Shown: positions 19,163 to 27,954 of the stretch, piece after piece
Numbering within the stretch: position 1 is the first letter of the stretch
Layout of the letters: each line of letters begins with the position of its first letter
Assembly: GCA_028554795.2 (NCBI GenBank)
Contig: CM068825.1
Span: 156,623,053-156,687,052, forward strand
Direction: 5' to 3'
DNA from: Sinohyriopsis cumingii
Lineage: Eukaryota; Mollusca; Bivalvia; Unionida; Unionidae
Length of the DNA stretch: 64,000 bases
Program-made: the position numbers and the translations under genes
Notes under the pieces: model-generated
What the model was told of the DNA's origin: nothing
Database searches by the model: none
Seen by the model: only the letters and a program-made list of their open reading frames with translations

Positions 19163-19880
19163 ATGGTCACCTCTTCTCTCTCTGCTCCCTCTTCCTCTAC
19201 TGTCAAAGTCATCGACGAACACTTAGATCGTGCGAGTTGGGAGGCTTTGTATCTTCGCCATCCCTTTAACATGCTCATTGCTGGACCTAGCGGTTCAGGC
19301 AAAACCGAATTTGTCAAACGTTTGATCGAACATAAACATCATTTGATCGATCGTCCATCGTGTGGTGTTACAAAGAGTGGCAATCGGCGTACAGCCTCCT
19401 ACGAGAAAGTCAAGGCGATTCCATCGTGTTTGTGGAAGGCATTCCTAAAGAACACGACGGAATCGTGTCTGACTCCCGTCAAATCCATTTGGTCATTTTC
19501 GACGACATGTTAGGAGAAGACGAAGAAGAAATTAAACTGTGGCTTACACGCAAAGGGCATCATCGTAATGCCAGTGTCGTTTACATCACTCAAAATTTGT
19601 TTCAACAAAGTAAAGCCCATCGCACCATCAGTCTCAATGCCCATTACGTGGTCTTGTTTAAAAGCCCTCGAGATAAATCGCAAGTGCAAGTCTTAGCCAA
19701 ACAGTTAGGAACGCCTTGGCTGACTAAGGCGTACGACGATGCCATTCAAACTCCACACGCCTAATTATTCGTCGATTGAAACACACTACCCCCGATGATT
19801 TGCGATTTCGTACCCAATTGTTTCACCACTGGTGCCAAGACGGAGGGCCTGTCCCGTACAAGTCTCCGTCCTCGACTTAA
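19163..19880 (+). pseudogene. A32/HerA-FtsK-type packaging ATPase (Polinton 2 fossil)
   Basis: Walker A motif GPSGSGKT lies at about 19283-19306 within HPFNMLIAGPSGSGKTEFV, and a Walker B-like LVIFDDML at about 19490. The motif VVYITQNLFQQ follows, typical of the sensor strand in this family. Polinton and large-DNA-virus ATPases of this type (around 230 residues) drive DNA into the capsid. The length and motif order agree. It is present as a fossil. Confidence 0.82.
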
Positions 19881-19892
19881 CCCCACAAAAAA

Positions 19893-19902
19893 TCTATATA
19901 AA
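19893..19902 (+). promoter_or_regulatory. TATA box of the basic core-like gene
   Basis: CTATATAAAC lies 47 bp before the ATG at 19940; the leader CACAGTCTCAAC between them fits an initiator. Confidence 0.5.
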
Positions 19903-19939
19903 CATTAGACACTTTTAGTCTGTCTCACACAGTCTCAAC

Positions 19940-20905
19940 ATGACGTCCTTTCAGTCGCATCTTCCCGTCAAATTGATTCGTGCCTTGTATGGCATCAGTC
20001 GCGAAAAATATCCACAAATGCTGGCTAGTGTCTTATAAGCCAGTCACAAAGAAGTCTTACGATGGTTCACGGTGACAGCACGTCAATTACTACAAGGAAT
20101 CATTCAGATTCCTCATCAAACCAAACGCTTTTTTTTATCGAAACAAAGTCGCTTTGACCCAACTGGCCGATCCCCGCATCGACACTCAAACCAAAAGCAA
20201 ATCATTTTGAAACCTGGAGGAAGCGGTACTCTAGAAGGTGTCATCATTCGCTCTTTCTTAAGATGGGATCCTAATGCTCCCAAAGTTCTCCCCAAGAAAA
20301 AAGCCAAACGAAGCTCCAAGAAGAAAAAGAGCCACGGTGTCAAGACTAGGTCCCCAAGGAGACCCGTGTCTCCAAGAACTTCTCCAGTGGCGGGACCCTC
20401 CTCTTACCAGTCACCACCCAGGAAAAAGAAAAGCCCACAGAAAAAGAAACAGAGAAAAAGTCCCCAGAAAAAGAAAAACCCACAGAAAACTAGTCGCAAG
20501 AGAGGCACTTCGGCCAGGACACAACCTTACACTCGCAAACCACGACCTACAAGGACGGTGACCGCGTCTCCGGTAGCCTCATGTTCATTCACTTCTCAAT
20601 TGATGACACCAAGAACTGAGAAGTACTTGGAGACGTTGATAACACCAAGAACGTCTCCGTTGATGACCCCAAGAACTTCTCCAGTGGCAGGACCCTCCTG
20701 TTTAGCGGCAGTGGCCGCTGCTCACAAAGTAACTTCTCCCAAAATCAAAGTCCAAGAGAGATCGGGCATGTTACAAAGTTTGCTGGATTTGTCCAAGCAA
20801 GAACTGGCTCGATTTAGTCCGTTGCGTACCCATGCACGACGTGTCATGCCTGTCCTCAAGTTAATACGACGTAAAGACAATCAGTGGCGACGCGTTCCAG
20901 TATAA
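19940..20905 (+). pseudogene. Highly basic core-like protein with SP-rich repeats (Polinton 2)
   Basis: The long open part (20072-20905) is Lys/Arg/Ser/Pro-rich, with runs such as KKKSPQKKKQRKSPQKKKNP and repeated TPRTSP and VAGPS motifs, and ends in a globular basic segment (SLLDLSKQELARFSPLRTH). This composition resembles DNA-condensing core proteins such as adenoviral protein VII or sperm-type SPKK proteins. Packaging of element DNA is a plausible but inferred role. The likely start is the ATG at 19940, after a TATA box at 19893. Confidence 0.5.
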
Positions 20906-20909
20906 AAAA
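20901..20909 (+). promoter_or_regulatory. TATA box of the 20962 gene
   Basis: TATAAAAAA overlaps the end of the basic core-like gene and precedes the next ATG (20962) by 61 bp. Confidence 0.45.
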
Positions 20910-20961
20910 GGTCTGTGACAAAGTAGGGTATCAGTGTTTTGGTGCTCCTGAAGACTCAAAG

Positions 20962-21267
20962 ATGTCACCCTCCAGAAAACATCCCTCTTCTAAACGCCAA
21001 GGAAAGAAAAGGAAAAGACCGCCTCCTCGTTTAGGACATGTGGACATGTTATCTGTTCTGTCCAAAGCTTCTCCACCCCTACGAAAAAAACTCATTCAAA
21101 CAGCCTTCAAAGAGGTCATCGATATCGTGTGCGAATGTTGTTTGAACGTTTTGAAAGGCACGATCCCTTTGTCCAAACACCAGAAACAATGCTTAGGCAA
21201 ACATCGTCACGTTCTTCGCCAAATGGTTCAAAAAAAATCCCCCTTCGTCAAAAGAAGAAGATGTTAG
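20962..21267 (+). CDS. Basic protein with conserved SKHQKQxLxxHRHxLR motif (Polinton 2)
   Basis: This encodes 101 residues, open. A Lys/Arg-rich N-terminus is followed by a conserved helical region with VCECCLNVLKGTIPLSKHQK and then a HRHVLRQM motif. From memory, this motif pattern recurs in multicopy genes of invertebrate virus-like elements, next to a hydrophobic pX-like peptide. Function is unknown; a nucleoprotein role is inferred from charge. Its last codons overlap the start of the next reading frame. Confidence 0.55.
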   Translation: MSPSRKHPSSKRQGKKRKRPPPRLGHVDMLSVLSKASPPLRKKLIQTAFKEVIDIVCECCLNVLKGTIPLSKHQKQCLGKHRHVLRQMVQKKSPFVKRRRC

Positions 21268-21359
21268 TCCAACGTGGAGGAATTTTACCCCTCTTGTTAG
21301 GCCCATTGCTGAAAGGAGTCTTGGGAACCATGTTGGGAGGACTCGTAGGAGCAAGATAA
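21261..21359 (+). CDS. pX-like hydrophobic peptide (Polinton 2)
   Basis: A 32-residue peptide starting MLVQRGGILPLLLGPLLK and continuing with a Gly-rich hydrophobic stretch that ends in Arg. It overlaps the preceding gene by 7 bp in another frame. Hydrophobic GGxLPxLL peptides of this kind recall the adenoviral pX (pre-mu) C-terminus and accompany the SKHQK motif protein in related elements. Whether it is made separately or as a fusion with the preceding frame cannot be told. Confidence 0.45.
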   Translation: MLVQRGGILPLLLGPLLKGVLGTMLGGLVGAR

Positions 21360-21407
21360 AAAGGACCTCTGGAGACCCTAGATCTCAGAATTGACCCTTG
21401 ACATCCC

Positions 21408-22040
21408 ATGGAAGTACGAAAACTAGCTTTAGTGCCTTACAAACGATGGATGGAATACCATCTTTGGCAAGAACAGCGGACCCCGCATTTGCCTTCCAAT
21501 CCCAATTTGAGTGAGATGTCCCAGTTACAACACGAACTGCAGTCCTTGATGGATCGCCAAGATTTGTCCGAAACAGAAAAATCGCAAAAGTACGGTCAAC
21601 TCTTGCAACTACTGCAACTCTTTCACCAAAAAGCTTTAGACGAAACAGCTCTACCCACTCTGAAAGATTTTAAGACCTTGATGAAAAGTCCATCCCCCAC
21701 ACCATCACCACTACCACCTCCACTACTACCATCCCCAGGGGTCACCAGAGACGCTACCCAACGAAGGCCTGAGGAAGAAGAGATACGAGAAGTTTTTCAG
21801 CAGCTCCCATTTCTAGTAAGATTGCAGCGTCCTTGTTGACCCCGTCCCCCACACCCCAAAGAGAAGAAAGAAGGGAAACCAGAAGTGAAGAAAGAAAAGA
21901 AGACCAATGTCATTCCATTACCACCTCCACTACTACCATCGACTTCTACTCCCGTAGCCCATCGGACACGTAAATCCGTTTCCAAACCACCCTTTCGTCC
22001 CGCCCAAAGTAGCATCCTCGAAGAGTGGGTGCCTTATTAA
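21408..22040 (+). pseudogene. LVPYKRW-type Pro-rich protein (Polinton 2 fossil)
   Basis: The N-terminus MEVRKLALVPYKRWMEY is followed by Gln/Leu-rich helices (open 21408-21839), a Pro/Ser-rich linker and a final segment ending in ILEEWVPY. A short conserved 'LVPY' start is, from memory, a recurring gene in this element type, next to the pX-like gene and before the integrase. Function is unknown. Confidence 0.45.
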
Positions 22041-22053
22041 GAAACAAACAAAA

Positions 22054-23146
22054 ATGGAAAAGGTGTTAGCTGAAATTTACTACGATCCATCCCATCCTGC
22101 AGGTTACGGAGGAATTCAAAAATTGTATCGTGCTGCCAAAACTCGACTGAAAAGTCTCCGTTTACCTCAAGTGCAACGATGGTTGTTACAAGAACAAGCT
22201 ACCTACACTTTACACAAACCCATTCGACGCAAGTTTTCCAGAAGTCGCACCCGAGTGGAAGGCATCGATCATCAATGGCAAGCCGATTTAGCCGATGTCT
22301 TTCATTTGGCCAGCTACAATCGCGGCTACAAATATTTGTTTTGTGTCATCGACGTCTTTTCCAAATTTGCCTGGGTCGTACCCTTGACTTCCAAATCGAG
22401 CAGTGAGTTAGTGCGAGCCCTGCAACGGGTGTTGAAGAAAAGTGGTTGTCACCCTCTTCGATGGCAAACAGACAAAGGCACCGAATTTCTGAACCAAGCT
22501 TTCCAAAAAGAATTTTTGTACCACTGAGAATCCTGAAACCAAAGCCAGCATCGTGGAACGTTTTCAACGCACTTTGAAAGAACGCATGTGGAAATATTTT
22601 ACGCATCACCACACTCTGAAGTACATCGACATCTTACCTCACCTGGTGCAAGCGTACAACCAATCTTACCATCGAAGCATTGGACGTGCCCCCCAAGAGG
22701 TGACTCCGGACAACGAAGTGCTAGTGTCTGATCATCTCTTTGGTACGTCCCCGACGAGGACTGTCCCCAAGAAAAGTGGAGTGTTGGCCGTAGGAGATTG
22801 GGTACGCATTGGCAAAACCAAACGCACTTTCGACAAAGGTGACTTACCTAACTGGACCACCGAATTGTTTCGTGTCACTGAACGAGTGCGTGGTCGTCAT
22901 CCTGCCGTCTATAAATTGGAAGACATGAACGGAGAAGTGTTAAAAGGAACGTTTTACTTACCCGAGTTACAACGTATCACCAAAAAAGAAGACGACGTGT
23001 ACGACATCGAAAGCATTCTCGAAAGCAGAACCCGTAAAGTAGGCAAACGACGTGTCAAAGAAGTCAAAGTACGTTGGAAAGGATATCCACCCAGTTTTGA
23101 TTCTTGGATCGACGCTTCGCAAGTCGTGGACTATAAAAAGAAGTGA
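22054..23146 (+). pseudogene. DDE integrase with C-terminal chromodomain (Polinton 2 fossil)
   Basis: Retroviral-type (RVE) integrase core: HQWQADLADVFHLASYNRGY with the first catalytic Asp (about 22283), WQTDKGTEF with the second (about 22471) and SIVERFQRTLKERMW with the Glu (about 22555). A chromodomain occupies the C-terminus (about 23000-23140), with VYDIESILESR and VRWKGYPPSFDSWI. The Polinton integrase inserts the linear DNA; a chromodomain may guide target choice to modified chromatin. It is nearly whole, with very few breaks. Confidence 0.9.
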
Positions 23147-23151
23147 CCATC

Positions 23152-23390
23152 ATGACCTTTCACACTGACTCAGCTACTGCGACCACTCCTTCACCCAGTT
23201 CTTCTCTGCAAGATTTACAAAAATAACCCTTGTGGGTGTGGTTTGGAGAACGTGTGCCTAAAACGCAAATCGTCTTTTTCTGCCAAATCTTTGTGGTGTA
23301 TTGTGTCATCGGTGCAGCCATTGCCAATTTGAGTTTGCAACAAGGACACAAACAATTGTGGACCATTTTATTAAGCAGTTGCATCGATTA
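23152..23390 (+). pseudogene. Small transmembrane protein (Polinton 2 fossil)
   Basis: A Ser/Thr-rich N-terminus is followed by PLWVWFGERVPKTQIVFFCQ and a strongly hydrophobic segment (IFVVYCVIGAAIANLSL), then LWTILLSSCI. The 'VPKTQIVFFCQ' pattern recurs, from memory, in small membrane genes next to the integrase in related invertebrate elements. The ATG at 23152 lies 5 bp after the integrase stop. About 23390-23558 holds no further convincing gene. Confidence 0.45.
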
Positions 23391-23558
23391 ACTGCTTCCC
23401 AATACCTCCCTGAAATTCACATCGAACGGCAGCAACGGGAACGTTGTGTCCAGTGCCAGTGCCAGTCACCACTCCAACAGCAATAACAATCCCATTTTGG
23501 GCGGAGACACGCCTCTGACTTCCAGTAACCTCTAGGACAGCCACAGAACTCTGGAATT

Positions 23559-24468
23559 ATGAACACTAACAACCAATTTTACTTAACCTTACCCGGTGAC
23601 AGTTCCATGGAGGTGTTTCCCATGAACACTTTGTGCTGTTACACGGTCAAATTACCTCAGACCATCCAATTAGATCACGAGGCCAATTGGGAAGTGGCTT
23701 TAGTGGAAATCGTTCACCCGACTCAAGTCCTCAATGTCCTTCCCAATCAAAATTATTTTTCAGTGGAAGTTCATGACGAACAATTGCAAAAGTACTTGAA
23801 TACCCATGTCAAATATGACAATAAAACCTATGTTGACAAAACTCAAAAGTGGACCTGTCACATGTTCGTTCCCCCAGGCTATTATTTTAGTGGTCAACTT
23901 TTGGTCAGCACCATAGCATCCAGATTTAATGTCGCGTTTCTGAAAACTTTGGAAAGTGTCAGAAAAATGTGTCACCATGGAGTACCACAAAGCAGCTCGT
24001 CGCTTCCTGATGAAATTTGACGGGAGTAAAATCATGTCTATTTTATTTTGTCCTGAATTGTTTGACATGTTGGGCGGGGAGATGGACATGAGGATGACCA
24101 TGATGAAGAAAAACGAATTACCAGTCATTTCCGACAACGATTCTTTTAGCAAGTTTTTTCGTTCCCCGGTAGAAATGAACCAAGGACTGAATTTGATCTT
24201 TGTGTTCTCTGATGTGGTGGAGTACAATGTGGTGGGACACACCTCCGTACCGTTACTGCGTGTCATTCCTTTCAAAGTGGATTCTGTCACGAACGCTGAC
24301 GAGGAAGGTGGAAACACTTATCACGTACACCGCGAATTCGTACATCCTCACTATTTGCCTGTCAGCAAGTCTTATTTGGACACGGTCAACATTGCTATAA
24401 AAGGAGATCTGGGACAAAATTTTCCATTCACCAAAGGAAAAGTCACGGTGAAACTCCATTGTGAGTGA
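23559..24468 (+). pseudogene. 'FYLTLPxxSS' structural-type protein (Polinton 2 fossil)
   Basis: The N-terminus MNTNNQFYLTLPGDSSMEVF, then NWEVALVEIVHP and VLPNQNYFSV, matches a ubiquitous multicopy invertebrate gene family starting FYLTLPSNSS (recognised from memory). Two long open parts cover about 23559-24020 and 23956-24468. Size (about 300 residues) and beta-rich composition suit a virion protein such as a minor capsid or spike; that role is inference. It is the last large gene before the regulatory right end. Confidence 0.6.
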
Positions 24469-24536
24469 GTGTTTCTTTTAGGTCCGCAGGTTTTTCCGTC
24501 AGTATCTATGTAACATAAGTTTTGTGTCTTAGGGGG

Positions 24537-24572
24537 ATGTTTTTCTTCACGTCCGCGCTTTTAGTATAAATT
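24537..24572 (+). promoter_or_regulatory. Promoter with TTCACGTCCGC motif and TATA box
   Basis: GATGTTTTTCTTCACGTCCG (24537-24556) is followed by AGTATAAATT (24563-24572) and an initiator-like CAGTCT about 25 bp on, before the ATG at 24625. The same TTCACGTCCGCGCTTTTA run recurs at 25704, and a close variant lies at 5801 outside the element. Confidence 0.6.
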
Positions 24573-24624
24573 GAAAAAAGGCTCGGCAGTCTGGTTACCC
24601 TTGTTGACTGATCAACACTAGAGA

Positions 24625-25082
24625 ATGAACACCAGACTAGCTAAACTGTTAGAACTCCAGATGCATCTGGAATATGCCAGGCGCTTACTTAATGAACTGG
24701 CCCCGGAGGCCATCGTCGAAGAGGAAAGGATGAAAGAGGAGGAGGAAGAGACAAGAAAGAAAGAAGAGGAAGAAAAAAGAGAGAGATCAGGTGTCACCCT
24801 ATGATGAACCCTGTGTGCAAGGTGACACCTGAGGCAAGGACACCTCCCCAACCTGTAACTGCACCACAGCCACAACCACAACAGGAGGTAAGGATGCCAA
24901 TTCATCCTAGAATTAGAAATAGAAGAAGAGAAAGGGACGTCTTCACTATTCCAGAGACAGAAGATTGGAATAGTGAAGCCACTCAACCCGCCTCTACGCT
25001 TCCAGCGACAATGGTGAATTGGCAAGGAGTAATGAGTCAGAGATGCGTGTACGGTGCCAGACCAGGAAGGTGCCAACATTAG
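24625..25082 (+). pseudogene. Coiled-coil, Glu-rich protein of the Polinton right end (fossil)
   Basis: The N-terminal part is a leucine-rich helix (LAKLLELQMHLEYARRLLNE) running into a Glu/Lys-rich coiled coil. A Pro/Gln-rich middle and a C-terminal part with RIRNRRRERDVF and ATMVNWQGVMSQRCVYG follow (open 24801-25082). No family is recognised. It has a strong promoter upstream and a histone-type 3' signal 27 bp after its end, like the left-end genes. Confidence 0.45.
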
Positions 25083-25109
25083 ATAGGTGCATCTGGAGTT
25101 CAAACAAAC

Positions 25110-25150
25110 AGCCCTTTTCAGGGCTACCCAATACTCTAGAAAAGAAATAG
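25110..25150 (+). promoter_or_regulatory. Histone-type mRNA 3' processing signal with compensatory change
   Basis: AACAAAC precedes AGCCCTTTTCAGGGCT (25110-25125), then ACCCA (25126-25130), then ACTCTAGAAAAGAAATAG. The outer stem pair is A-T here but G-C in the other copies, so both partners changed together and pairing is kept. Confidence 0.75.
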
Positions 25151-25284
25151 TAATCCATTTGCCAAAGTGTGAATGTGGAGTAGTGTGAAAATAAACACTC
25201 ATTTCTTTCCTGGTGTGATTGTATGTGTTTATGTGTGTGTGATTGTGTGTGTGATTGTAAGCGCTGACGTAGATAGTAGATAAT

Positions 25285-25680
25285 GGTCATGTTTTTGCTG
25301 CTTAGCGTGTATGGATAGTATATTTGGGCTTGGTTTTGCTGATTGTCGTGTGTGGATAGTAGATTTAGGGTTTGATTTTGCTGCTTAGCGTGTGTGGATA
25401 GTATAATTTGGTTATGTTTTTTTTTTTTTTTTTTTTTGCTGCTTAGGGTGCGTGGATGGTAGATTATGGGGTTTGATTTGGCATTTCTGTGTGTATATAG
25501 TAGAGTATGGGTTTAAGTTTGCTGCTTAGCTTGTGTGGATAGTAGATTTTGGGTTTGATTTTGATGCTTGACGTGTGTGAATAGTAGATTTGGGTTTGTT
25601 TTTGCTGCTTGGCGTGTGCGGATAGCATATTTGGGTTTGATTTTGCTGCTTCAAGTGTGTGGATAGTAGATAATATGAGA
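25285..25680 (+). repeat. Degenerate ~45-bp minisatellite inside Polinton 2
   Basis: About nine imperfect units built on GCTGCTTAGCGTGTGTGGAT followed by AGTAGATTTGGGTTTGATTTT. A poly(T) run of about 21 lies inside at about 25420-25436. No gene is visible. It sits between two right-end coiled-coil genes. Confidence 0.85.
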
Positions 25681-25696
25681 TGACAAAAGTAGGTGA

Positions 25697-25727
25697 TGCT
25701 TTCCTTCACGTCCGCGCTTTTATATAA
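25697..25727 (+). promoter_or_regulatory. Second TTCACGTCCGC promoter with TATA box
   Basis: GATGCTTTCCTTCACGTCCG continues into CGCTTTTATATAAG; the TATA box at about 25721 lies 59 bp before the ATG at 25780. It is nearly identical to the promoter at 24537. Confidence 0.6.
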
Positions 25728-25779
25728 GAACCCACAATGTTTGTCGCTCGCACCATTCTAAGGAATAAAGACAAGGAAG

Positions 25780-26286
25780 ATGGTGACTGTATCAGAATTG
25801 TTTAACCAGTTGAAGGACATTTGGTATTGGATGGTGGATAGAGCCTATGTAGTGGAAAGGATTGAACGTGAATGGAAGCATGAAGTTACCCGGGATTTTG
25901 TCAGAAGGCAAGTGACAAACCTGAAATTAGCTATGGATCTGGTGAAATAGATGATAGAAGAAGAAGTGAAAAGACTAAGAGGCTTTATCGATCCCGAGTA
26001 TGTAAAGATTGGTCATTTGAAGGAAGCCATGGATAATGTGATAGAAGTAAGGTGCTTTTTGGAAGACGTAATGGAATGGACAGAGTGGTCCTTTGTCAAA
26101 AAAGGCCTGGACCAGCTTAAGAAATCGGAAGAACTTATGAGAAAAGTGATGGAGGAAGAAGTAAAGAAGATCAAAGACAAGTGGAATAAAGAACGAAAGG
26201 ATAAAGAAAACTTAAAGAAAAACGAGGCCTTTGAAAAACTCAACAACAATTGGATCATGATACAGGAGAAATTCAGAGCGATATGA
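25780..26286 (+). pseudogene. Helical coiled-coil protein of the Polinton right end (fossil)
   Basis: The beginning MVTVSELFNQLKDIWYWMVD is followed by a long charged helical region; the main open part (25951-26286) is rich in Glu/Lys with KKSEELMRKVMEEEVKKIKD-type heptads. It resembles the other terminal coiled-coil genes in composition, not in sequence. The downstream A/G-rich stretch leads into a histone-type 3' signal. Function is unknown. Confidence 0.4.
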
Positions 26287-26418
26287 CATCCTGACAGGTT
26301 ACCAGAGTCAGAAATAAAGAAGAAGAAAGGAATGATGGAAAAAGTGAGAAATTGGTGAAAGAAGTGGAGGAAGTAGAAGAAGAAAAAGAAGATGAAGAAG
26401 AAGAAGAAAAAACCCAAA

Positions 26419-26455
26419 GGCCATTTTCAGGGCCACTCCCATGCCTCGAAAAGTC
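26419..26455 (+). promoter_or_regulatory. Histone-type mRNA 3' processing signal, right TIR boundary
   Basis: AACCCAAA precedes GGCCATTTTCAGGGCC (26419-26434), then ACTCCC, then GCCTCGAAAAGTCATT. One internal stem pair is imperfect. It is the mirror partner of 10452-10491 within the terminal inverted repeat. Confidence 0.62.
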
Positions 26456-26851
26456 ATTCACTTTCATGCCTAACGTTTTGTCTTTTCTTAATTTTTAAAC
26501 ATGTCTGCTGTCTATTGTCTGTGTTGTATATCCCTCTCCCCTGTTCCATTTCCATTGTCCCTAGACAGACCCAAAATATGTTCCCATGTTAAATTCCCAT
26601 TGTCCCTAGACAGGCCCAAAATATATTCCATGTTAAATTCCCATTGTCCCTAGACAGGCCCAAAATATATTCCCATGTTAAATTCCCATTGTCCCTAGAC
26701 AGGCCCAAAATATATTCCCATGTTAAATTCCCATTGTCCCTAGACAGGCCCAAAATATATTCCCATGTTAAATTCCAATTGTCCCCAGAGTGCCGGGACC
26801 CTGTTTTTAATGGTAAGTCCCATTGTCCCTAGGGTGCCCCTATTCACTACT
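26456..26851 (-). repeat. Right terminal inverted repeat of Polinton 2
   Basis: This is the inverse of 10102-10451 with more subterminal ~46-bp units (CATTGTCCCTAGACAGGCCC followed by AAAATATATTCCCATGTTAA), about five against three on the left. It ends ...GCCCCTATTCACTACT, followed by the target duplication TATGCC at 26852-26857. Confidence 0.9.
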
Positions 26852-27954
26852 TATGCCAATTTATTTCACTGTAAATCATTCGCAACTGACGATAAGCGCG
26901 GAAGCTGTTGAATGTGTTGAGCCAACACAGGTAGCCCTCCCGTCTCACTTGTTGTCGTCTTTAATGCTGATCGCAAGCGCAAACTCTGCAACTAGTGGTC
27001 CTGAAACAATACGACAGAGTTTACTTGATGGGGCCAAAACCTCATTTTAAAGTCGGCATTTTCCGATTTCCATGGTTATAGACCTCTTTTGTCTCGTTGT
27101 TGGGCAAGGTGTAATTTTTATCACGTCGAAAATTTGGTTGTCTGTAAATGAGGATTATCTATCATGTATACGTCGATGATTAGCAACAGCTTTTGCCATT
27201 TCCGTTTTACTATAGTTAAATACGCCGACGACGCTGTAATTAGCGTCGCTATGAAAGTTTCGCATTTGTGGAAAAACCAACTCCTTGAACTAGCGTTTTC
27301 GCGATTGTTAACAAAGTATATTATATTGAACAATTCTCTGTCTGGGTCTGTGGCTTTTGATATGCGTCGCCTCAACTTCGCTGGTGGTGGTTAATAAGAT
27401 TTTGTACAAACAAGGATAGTTTAACATTTTAGTTGATCTGGTAAACAGAAAAGGTAAAAGGTTCCATAAAAAGTATCAAGGGATATTTAACTGAGGTCTG
27501 TAGTATCAATTACAACATAATGGTGTAATCATTCCAACTTTTTCAGATTTATTAGTTTTAAATAATGTCAGCAATAAATCAAATAAACGGAATTGATAAG
27601 TATAGTTTCTCTGTCCTCCAGTGATTGGAATGCACTATATAAATTTCGTATGCTGAATCAGTCTTCGTCTGGAATTGTGCCTTGCCCACTGACCCTTATT
27701 TAGAATTATAACATGAGAGTAAAGTTCCAGATTAAATGAAGATAATCCACTCTCTGACATCTAAATGCAATCTTGGTCCCATTTTCTCATTCCAATGATG
27801 TGGATTTAAACATATAGTATAACATATAAGACGCAAGATCTAATTAAGTACGTCACGCTGGTACTCTAAGATAGGATGCATCCGTTTTAGTGATGCTCCA
27901 TCGGGCCTGAACATGTGCTTTCCAGCTTCCCAGCTATCCACATAGATTTTCTAA

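Larger units (their letters stand above)
10102..26851 (+). mobile_element. Polinton/Maverick 2, full-length fossil (16,750 bp)
   Basis: Termini are 5'-AGTAGTGAATAGGGGC and its inverse, with the AG/CT ends typical of Polintons, terminal repeats of about 0.4 kb and a 6-bp target duplication. Genes on the plus strand include polymerase B, an IAP-like BIR protein, F-box-like proteins, A32-type ATPase, basic core-like proteins, a pX-like peptide, a chromodomain integrase, membrane proteins and a conserved structural-type protein. I did not recognise a major capsid or protease gene. The two terminal repeats are roughly 90% identical apart from repeat-number differences, so the insertion is moderately old but later than the host duplication. 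It carries roughly fifteen breaks. Confidence 0.93.

Noticed and set aside
22054-23146. Integrase as evidence of a retrovirus or Gypsy element
   Set aside because: It lies inside a TIR-bounded element with polymerase B and packaging ATPase and has no adjacent RT, so it is the Polinton integrase.
24470-26400. Search for a double-jelly-roll major capsid gene or adenain-type protease in Polinton 2
   Set aside because: No span gave the expected size or motifs, so none was called.
26013-26417. 134-codon Phe-rich frame opposite the Polinton coiled-coil gene
   Set aside because: Antisense shadow of a Lys/Glu-rich coding region.
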